Below are positions 58,566-64,000 of a stretch of 64,000 nt of DNA, in pieces. How positions within the stretch are numbered: the first letter of the stretch is position 1; every line of letters begins with the position of its first letter. The position numbers and the translations under genes were made by a program. The notes beneath the pieces were generated by a model. That model was not told the origin of the DNA, did no database searches, and was given only the letters and a program-made list of their open reading frames with translations. The stretch comes from an uncultured Cohaesibacter sp. (GTDB lineage: Bacteria > Pseudomonadota > Alphaproteobacteria > Rhizobiales > Cohaesibacteraceae), in the NCBI RefSeq assembly GCF_963677725.1, contig NZ_OY782507.1:2666001-2730000 (forward strand), written 5' to 3'.

Positions 58566-58888
58566 TGTTACCTCCCACGCAGGAAAACCTGCGATCCTGT
58601 TGTATTTGCCGCACGACCCGGACACAGATGGGTCGAACAGCGTCAAATGGTGTCATTGGTCCATGGGCTGAACCGCGAACTGGACTTTCGCAGGATTGTG
58701 ATGATCCTCAGAGTGCCTATTTTGGTCAAAGCATGGACGAATGCTGCTGTTCCGGTTATGCATGCCATATAAGCAAATCAACGCCTTGCAGAAGACATGA
58801 AAATGCCAACCTGTTGATGCAAGTTGCCATAAAACCATCGAAAGCATGCTTCCGGCGTGCCAGGAAATTTTTGAGATCGGATTGAACC
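58566..58888. other. Intergenic region between aldo/keto reductase and TerB genes
   Basis: 323 bases with no supported gene, hairpin or repeat. It should hold divergent promoters. Confidence 0.45.
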
Positions 58889-59359
58889 ATGTTTGATAGC
58901 TTGATGCAATTGTTTCGCGAAATGTCCGGCGGAGACAGCGAACAAGCCCTGTTTCATGACGGGGATTCTCGTGTGGCAGTGGCCGCGCTGATGGTGCAAC
59001 TGATTTCGGTGGATGGGGTAATCGACAGTGAGGAACAGGTGCGTCTGAAAGATGTGCTGAAAAAGCGCTTCTCCCTGTCCGATGAGGAAACCGCCGAGCT
59101 GATCAAAGTTGCCAACCAGCGGGAAAAGGAAGCGGTGGATCTGTATGGCTTCACTTCGGTGCTGAAGCGCGAGTTGGATAAACAGGGCCGGATCGAGATC
59201 ATCGAAATGATGTGGGAGCTGGTTTTTGCCGACGGTGAGATCCATGAATTCGAGGATAACATGGTCTGGCGCGTGGCCGAATTGCTTGGTGTGTCGCGGC
59301 GGGATCGGATTCGCATGCGCCAGTCGGTTGAAGCCCATAATGACAAGGTGGGCGAATGA
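58889..59359 (+). CDS. TerB-like (TerB/DjlA N-terminal) protein
   Basis: A 156-residue all-helical acidic protein. SRVAVAALMVQLISVDGVIDSEEQVRLKDVL and LVFADGEIHEFEDNMVWRVAELLGV are the two metal-binding-like D-G-x-I/E loops of the TerB family, which is tied to tellurite resistance and calcium binding in some bacteria. Its C-terminus overlaps the next gene by four bases (ATGA), so the two are co-translated. No terA/C/D genes are present, so tellurite resistance should not be assumed. Confidence 0.88.
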   Translation: MFDSLMQLFREMSGGDSEQALFHDGDSRVAVAALMVQLISVDGVIDSEEQVRLKDVLKKRFSLSDEETAELIKVANQREKEAVDLYGFTSVLKRELDKQGRIEIIEMMWELVFADGEIHEFEDNMVWRVAELLGVSRRDRIRMRQSVEAHNDKVGE

Positions 59360-60069
59360 CGCTGGCTGCTGAACCGGGCCGGATCCTCATTGTGCTGCAT
59401 CAGGAGACTTCGATCCCGGGGCGGGTCGGAACGATGCTGGAAAAGCGTGGCTTTCATCTCGATATCAGGCGGCCCCGCTTCGGCGATCCGTTGCCGCACA
59501 CAATGGAAGATCATGCCGGGGCGGTGGTGTTTGGCGGGCCGATGAGCGCCAATGATCCGGATGCCTTTATCAAGCGCGAAATTGACTGGATCAAGGTGCC
59601 ACTGAAAGAGGAAAAACCGTTTCTGGGTATTTGCCTCGGTGGCCAGATGCTGGCAAAGCAATTGGGCGCGCACGTCAAGGCTCATCCCAGAGAAGAGGTT
59701 GAGATCGGTTATTATCCCATTGAAGCGACGGATGCGGGCCAAGCAATGATGCAATGGCCGGGCCGGGTCTATCAATGGCATCGTGAAGGCTTTGAGCTCC
59801 CCAAAGACGCAGAGCTGTTGGCCAAGGGTCATGTCTTTCCCAATCAGGCCTATCGCTATGGGGCCAATGCCTATGGCTTGCAGTTCCATCCGGAAGTGAC
59901 CATGCGGATGATGATGCGCTGGACGACCAAGGCGTCGGACCGGCTGAAACTGCCCGGCGCGCGCAATCGGCGTAACCATTATGCGGGGCGTTTGTTTCAT
60001 GATCCCGCAGTGGAGCGCTGGCTGATCGCGTTTCTCGATTACTGGATCGGGCACGCCGAACAGTCCTGA
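59356..60069 (+). CDS. Class I glutamine amidotransferase
   Basis: A 237-residue GATase1 protein with nucleophile Cys93 (LGICLGGQMLAKQLGA) and catalytic His178/Glu180 (LQFHPEV). These proteins release ammonia from glutamine, usually for a synthetase partner, or act as gamma-glutamyl hydrolases. The GMP-synthase-like layout without a synthetase domain is common in orphan members. It is translationally coupled to the TerB-like gene, a pairing seen in other Rhizobiales. Confidence 0.92.
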   Translation: MTLAAEPGRILIVLHQETSIPGRVGTMLEKRGFHLDIRRPRFGDPLPHTMEDHAGAVVFGGPMSANDPDAFIKREIDWIKVPLKEEKPFLGICLGGQMLAKQLGAHVKAHPREEVEIGYYPIEATDAGQAMMQWPGRVYQWHREGFELPKDAELLAKGHVFPNQAYRYGANAYGLQFHPEVTMRMMMRWTTKASDRLKLPGARNRRNHYAGRLFHDPAVERWLIAFLDYWIGHAEQS

Positions 60070-60543
60070 TGCTGGTTCCGGATTGCGAGATGCAGCTCTT
60101 GCATTTTGCAACAGTGGCCATGCAATCTGCCATGCTGGCATGCGGAAAAGCTTACCAAAATGTTGATGGATTTGGGAGATCTTCAAGATGTGGTGGTGGT
60201 GACCTCTCAGTTCCTACCAGATCTATGAAGGCCTGTTTGCGCCAGCATTTGGCACGATGCTTGCGAAGAAAGGATCAGTTGGCCTTGAGTTTTGCGTAGC
60301 CAGCTCCTTATCAGAAAGCCCCGATGCATGCGTGTATTTTGTCTGCATCGGGGCTTTTGTATTCTTTTTACGCAATTAGCGGGAATGGGCTTGCAGGGTG
60401 CGCGGTGGATCGCTACATCACTGATGAGCATATTGCTGGAAAACCAGCCTTTCCAGCCATTTTGGGGATGTGCAGCTTGCACCAATCAACAGCCGCGATT
60501 TGCCTTTGAGGCGGATCGGTCCGGCGATCCTTAGAGGGACAAG
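60070..60543. other. Intergenic region with a strong isolated hairpin
   Basis: 474 bases with no gene that I can support. A perfect terminator-like hairpin lies at 60315-60360, about 250 bases past the nearest upstream stop. The rest shows no clear structure. Confidence 0.5.
60315..60360. terminator. Perfect 13-base terminator hairpin
   Basis: AAAGCCCCGATGC (60315-60327) pairs exactly with GCATCGGGGCTTT (60345-60357), then TTGT. It could end the amidotransferase transcript or an unannotated RNA. Confidence 0.8.
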
Positions 60544-60822
60544 ATGACCGCAGTCATTCTTCTTATCGATCAGATCCTTGCCATCTACACCTATATCGTG
60601 ATTGCGTCGGCCGTCTTTTCCTGGTTGTTCGCCTTCAATATTGTCAATCCGCGCAATCAGATCGTGGCGACCATCTATGAGGTTTGCTGGCGGTTGACCG
60701 AGCCGATCCTGTCGCGGATCCGCAACTTCCTGCCGGTGATGGGCGGGATGGATCTGTCGCCCATCGTGCTGTTGCTGGGTATCTTCTTTATCCGCAACCT
60801 GCTGCGCACGGGCATCTATTAA
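60544..60822 (+). CDS. YggT family membrane protein
   Basis: A 92-residue protein with two membrane helices (AVILLIDQILAIYTYIVIASAVFSWL and ~70-88) and the family's WRLTEPILSRIRNFLPVMGGMDLSPIVLLL segment. YggT proteins are linked to osmotic tolerance and envelope organisation; the exact role is not known. AGAGGGAC precedes the ATG. It is convergent with ppa. Confidence 0.93.
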   Translation: MTAVILLIDQILAIYTYIVIASAVFSWLFAFNIVNPRNQIVATIYEVCWRLTEPILSRIRNFLPVMGGMDLSPIVLLLGIFFIRNLLRTGIY

Positions 60823-60887
60823 GTCTTGTGCGACCCGTCTGGCCAAGACAATGGCCATGAAGCTGACTCTGACAATCAAGCATGAAA

Positions 60888-60918
60888 AAAGCGCGGTCCC
60901 GGATGGGAGCCGCGCTTT
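60888..60918. terminator. Terminator between yggT and ppa
   Basis: AAAGCGCGG-TCCC-ggat-GGGA-g-CCGCGCTTT (one bulged G), flanked by A and T runs, between convergent genes. Confidence 0.85.
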
Positions 60919-60943
60919 GTCTTTTTGTGATCAATGCTGAAGA

Positions 60944-61468
60944 TTATTTCTTCATGTTGTCGATCGAGATCTGGATCATTTCCTTGGCTTTTTCCGGGCC
61001 AGCCCAGTCTTCGATCTTGACCCATTTGCCAGGCTCGAGATCCTTGTAATGCTCGAAGAAATGCTTGATCTGTTCGATCAGGTTTTTCGGCAGGTCTTCA
61101 TAGGTCTTGATGTGATCATAGTGGCTGGTCAGTTTGGAATGCGGCACGGCGACCACTTTCTCGTCCTTGCCACCATCATCTTCCATGATCAGCACGCCAA
61201 CCGGGCGGGCGCGCATGACAACGCCGGGCTGCAGCTGGGCATCGCCCACGACGAGCACGTCGATCGGGTCGCCATCATCGGCCAGCGTGTTGGGAATGAA
61301 GCCGTAATCGCAAGGATAGGCCATTGGGGTGAAGAGAAAACGGTCTACGAAGACGGCGCCGGACTCTTTTTCCACTTCATATTTGACGGAGGAGCCTTTC
61401 GGCACTTCGATCACAACGTAAATGTCTTCAGGGGCGTCTTTGCCAGCAGGGATTTCGCTAATATTCAT
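60944..61468 (-). CDS. ppa: Inorganic pyrophosphatase (family I)
   Basis: Soluble Mg-dependent enzyme hydrolysing pyrophosphate. The 174-residue protein has the family signature DGDPIDVLV with catalytic aspartates, the substrate lysine and tyrosine positions in [17 protein letters not shown], and [17 protein letters not shown]. The ATG at 61468 ([16 protein letters not shown]) has TTGGAGTGG upstream; 13 extra codons to 61507 are not supported. Confidence 0.97.
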   Translation of the reverse strand: MNISEIPAGKDAPEDIYVVIEVPKGSSVKYEVEKESGAVFVDRFLFTPMAYPCDYGFIPNTLADDGDPIDVLVVGDAQLQPGVVMRARPVGVLIMEDDGGKDEKVVAVPHSKLTSHYDHIKTYEDLPKNLIEQIKHFFEHYKDLEPGKWVKIEDWAGPEKAKEMIQISIDNMKK

Positions 61469-61896
61469 CAGTCCACTCCAATAGGGTCTCGTGCCGGACA
61501 CCCTCAAGCCTGAGCAGGCGCAAAGGCATCATCTGCTTCCTGGCAGGGATCATGAGCGCCTTGATGGCTGCATGATATGCGCTGTTGCCTAGCGGTTTAG
61601 GGCCATTGACACGGGTTGGCAAGACAAACCTTCGATCAATTCAGTCAAGCTTCAAGGCTCTACGTATTTTTCCAAATTGTTTACCGACAAAGCGCATTTC
61701 TGGGGGGAGGCTGGGGGTGTCTCGACAAAGTGACCGCGTGTGAAACGCATTTTTCAAAAGAATCTGCGAACCTTTTGCCATGCTCAAGCGTCTACTGAAT
61801 AAGGAGCGCACAAAGATGCGCCTGATGCTTGGTGAAAATGGCACTTGGTGAAATCACGTTTCAATCGTTGGGATAGGCAGCAGGGGAGATAATCAG
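61469..61896. other. Intergenic region upstream of ppa
   Basis: 428 bases with no supported gene. A 23-codon frame (61780-61851) has a Shine-Dalgarno-like AAGGAG inside it but no other support. Confidence 0.4.
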
Positions 61897-62379
61897 ATGG
61901 TTGCTTTTGATCCGGTCAAGTTTATGGGCTTTGTGGCAGGTACGTCTTTTGTGGCCAGTCTTTTTTTGCTGACAGGGCCTGTAGGGTCCACTGAAATGTC
62001 CAACGCTTATAGCAAGCTCGATGAGGCCTCCTGCATGACATTGGTGGCCAATGAGCAAGAAGGTTGGAGCCAGCAGGTCTGCAAGGGCTATGACGGCATC
62101 GCCGTCTTTGTCTCGGAAGGCGATTTGCGGATGTCCCTCTCCTATCGCAATCAGAAAGCCGGTGATCGTTATTTCACTTTCGGCAATTTCAACCGGGTGG
62201 GAGACACCATGGAATGGCGGCTGCAGGATGAGGGCGGGGTCAAGGCACCGTTTGCGACCATCCTGCGCTGGTATGTGTCGGTAGAACAGCCACGCGAAGA
62301 GCAAGCTCTCGTGATTACCAAGATCGAAGAGAATGATTATTGCATTGCCGGTTTTGTCGGAGGCAACGGCAGAGCCTGA
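61897..62379 (+). CDS. Conserved hypothetical exported protein with probable C-terminal frameshift
   Basis: A 160-residue reading frame with a hydrophobic N-terminal signal (PVKFMGFVAGTSFVASLFLLTG), GGGGAGATAATCAG before the ATG, and a soluble domain with two conserved-looking Cys (EASCMTLV, QQVCKGYDG). The frame ends abruptly at GGNGRA after NDYCIAGFV. In the +1 frame from 62360 the sequence continues for about 46 more codons to a stop at 62498-62500 (EATAEPDANQLARDVADS, then FACGQDQ). This resembles the C-terminus I remember for alphaproteobacterial relatives (DANxLARxIAD...FxCG). A one-base insertion or sequencing error near 62356-62361 is likely. Function unknown. Confidence 0.75.
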   Translation: MVAFDPVKFMGFVAGTSFVASLFLLTGPVGSTEMSNAYSKLDEASCMTLVANEQEGWSQQVCKGYDGIAVFVSEGDLRMSLSYRNQKAGDRYFTFGNFNRVGDTMEWRLQDEGGVKAPFATILRWYVSVEQPREEQALVITKIEENDYCIAGFVGGNGRA

Positions 62380-62532
62380 TGCCAATCAACTGGCGCGTGA
62401 TGTCGCTGACAGCGTTGTGCCGGGCTTTGCCTGTGGCCAAGATCAGCCGCAATGGCATGGCAAAACCGGGCCTTTGGCCATGACCATGGCCCAATCATGA
62501 TCATGGTCCAATAAAGCAAATTTGCTACGAAA

Positions 62533-63780
62533 TCAGAGGGCTTCGCCTTGTAGCAAGCGGGGACGATTGCCCTGATTGCCTGCGGCTTCTTCGATGAAAT
62601 AGCGTTTGAGGCCGGGTAGGCGCTCAACCATCCCCAGACCCAGATCGCGTATGTGACGCAGAATATCGCTCTTGTTGGAAAAGAGGCGATTGAGCAGATC
62701 GCAGGTCATGCCCATTTGCACCACGTCGAACCGGCGCCAGGTCTGATACCGCTCCAACACATCGAGCGCACCAATATCCTGACCGAGGCGAACCGCTTCA
62801 ACCAGCACTTCAGCCAGAGCGGCGACATCCTTGAACCCCAGATTAAGCCCTTGCCCTGCAATGGGGTGAATGCCGTGGGCCGCGTCGCCGATCAGCGCAA
62901 AGCGGGGGGCGACATAGGAGCGGGCCAGCGTCATCCCGAGCGGGAAGCCCTTGCGCGGGCCTTTTTCCGTCACAGCACCAAGCTGCTTGCCAAAGCGGCG
63001 CTCCAGTTCCAGTGAAAAGGTGAAATCATCCATCGCCAGCATCCGCTTGGCATCGTCCGTTCGTTCATTCCAGACCAGCGAGGAGCGATTGCCCTTGAGT
63101 GGCAGAATGGCAAAGGGGCCTGCGGGCAGGAAATGCTCGACTGCGCGGCCATTATGGGGGCGCTCATGCTCCACCGTGGTGACGATGCCCATCTGGTCAT
63201 AGTCGAAACGGACGGTCGAGATGCCCGCCAGATCGCGCAAGCGGGAGCGGACCCCATCGGCGGCGATCAGCAGGTGGGTGGACACTTTCTGGCCAGAGGC
63301 AAGAAGGACATGGGTCTGGCTGGTTTCTTCGGTGAAGGAGCTGACGCTGTCCTGTTCGATCAGGGTGACACCCGCTGACTTGGCTGCATCATAAAGGGCG
63401 CCGACCATGGCGCCATTGGGAACCATATAGGCAAAGGGCTCGCCGTCGCCGGTTGCGCCTTCGAATGTGAGAAGTGCCGGGCGGACCACATCCTGCAATT
63501 TGGAATCGGTGACCACCATGTCGCGGATTGGTTCGGCCTCAGGGGCAATCTGATCCCAGACGCCAAGCTGACCCAGCATGCGGGTGGCAGCCGAGGCGAT
63601 GGCAGAGGCGCGCTCATCGGTGCGCATTCGGGCGATGGGCTGCGGCTCGATCACCAGTATCGACAAATCACAGGCCTGACGCAGGGCGAGCGCCAGCGAC
63701 AGGCCAACATAACCACCGCCCGCAATGACCAGATCATAGTTGTCTGAGAGGTGGTTTGGTGCTGATTGTTTATCCGTCAT
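62533..63780 (-). CDS. UbiH/UbiF/VisC-family FAD hydroxylase (ubiquinone biosynthesis)
   Basis: Flavin monooxygenase of ubiquinone synthesis. The 415-residue protein has the FAD motif DLVIAGGGYVGLSLALALRQ, the DG motif (LLIAADGVRSRLRDLAG), and the second FAD motif FALIGDAAHGIHPIAGQGLNLGFKDVAAL. Which ring carbon it hydroxylates cannot be told from sequence alone; single alphaproteobacterial enzymes may cover several positions. The ATG at 63780 (MTDKQSAPNHLSD) is the best family start; the frame is open to 63897. Confidence 0.92.
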   Translation of the reverse strand: MTDKQSAPNHLSDNYDLVIAGGGYVGLSLALALRQACDLSILVIEPQPIARMRTDERASAIASAATRMLGQLGVWDQIAPEAEPIRDMVVTDSKLQDVVRPALLTFEGATGDGEPFAYMVPNGAMVGALYDAAKSAGVTLIEQDSVSSFTEETSQTHVLLASGQKVSTHLLIAADGVRSRLRDLAGISTVRFDYDQMGIVTTVEHERPHNGRAVEHFLPAGPFAILPLKGNRSSLVWNERTDDAKRMLAMDDFTFSLELERRFGKQLGAVTEKGPRKGFPLGMTLARSYVAPRFALIGDAAHGIHPIAGQGLNLGFKDVAALAEVLVEAVRLGQDIGALDVLERYQTWRRFDVVQMGMTCDLLNRLFSNKSDILRHIRDLGLGMVERLPGLKRYFIEEAAGNQGNRPRLLQGEAL

Positions 63781-64000
63781 GATCTGATCCCGGAGCTGGT
63801 GCCGCATGTCCGACGGGGATGGTTGACCCTTGGTCAACCAAATCAAGGCGTTAGGATTGGCTTCCTGCTGCTTGCCGGACTGTTTGTTTTGTCTCACTCC
63901 CTTATATAGTCAAGAGCGGGCGGAAGATCTGCATAAAGTGTAGGGGATGTGCAATTTTTGTTGGAAAGCCGGTTTGCTTAACGATCAAACTGGGGCAGTG
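63781..64000. other. Upstream region of the UbiH-family gene, to window end
   Basis: No gene is supported in the last 220 bases. It probably holds the hydroxylase promoter, but no clear -35/-10 pair was found. Confidence 0.4.

Noticed and set aside
58889-59359. TerB-like gene as evidence for tellurite resistance.
   Set aside because: No other ter genes are present and the domain is widespread in unrelated contexts.
61780-61851. A 23-codon frame upstream of the frameshifted hypothetical gene.
   Set aside because: Too short, no similarity, and the Shine-Dalgarno-like AAGGAG lies inside it.

Overview
The window looks like an alphaproteobacterium of the order Hyphomicrobiales (Rhizobiales). Gene order and protein sequences fit a marine member such as a Cohaesibacter-type lineage; this placement is inference from gene order, moderate GC and remembered family resemblance, not from a search. 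It covers the replication-origin-proximal chromosome: maf | candidate oriC | hemE-hemJ-rho-mnmE-mnmG-rsmG-parA-parB, followed by leuS-lptE-holA on the opposite strand.

Region 1 (1-12.2 kb) is the origin and partition domain. The 809-base gap between maf and hemE has three exact CtrA-type boxes (TTAA-N7-TTAA) and eleven GANTC (CcrM) sites, but no perfect DnaA box. Six parS-like sites, all with a TCACGTGA core, lie between 5985 and 12155 around parA/parB. Five of the six are a variant whose changed base creates a GANTC site inside the ParB target. This is the most unusual signal in the window.

Region 2 (12.2-29.6 kb) holds LeuRS, the LPS assembly lipoprotein LptE, DNA polymerase III delta, a PLP-homeostasis protein, an L,D-transpeptidase divergent from a CenR-like response regulator, acetyl-CoA synthetase, and a run of amino-acid and redox genes: ornithine cyclodeaminase with an Lrp-type regulator, a cytochrome b561/cytochrome c' pair, and lysine-forming saccharopine dehydrogenase with a LysE-type exporter.

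Region 3 (29.6-38 kb) is a translation block, ffh-rpsP-rimM-trmD-[DEAD-box helicase]-rplS, then leuC. The helicase interrupts the usual trmD-rplS junction, and both the helicase and rplS have hairpin-rich leaders.

Region 4 (38-48.5 kb) has the minus operon tsaD-gpsA-yciI-EVE-methyltransferase, divergent from hemC-hemD-mitofilin-hemY, and a tRNA-Thr(CGT). With hemE and hemJ near the origin, four heme-biosynthesis enzymes are in the window.

Region 5 (48.6-64 kb) is more accessory: a TetR/AhpD-like/NTF2-like cassette with two matching operator candidates, a sensorless histidine kinase, a Tat-exported cysteine hydrolase with a YHS protein, D-lactate dehydrogenase divergent from a GntR regulator with a palindromic operator, a ferric-reductase-like flavoprotein lacking most heme-ligand histidines, an aldo/keto reductase, TerB plus a class I glutamine amidotransferase, YggT, inorganic pyrophosphatase, a probably frameshifted secreted protein and a UbiH-family hydroxylase. 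I found no CRISPR array, transposase, integrase, phage gene or rRNA.
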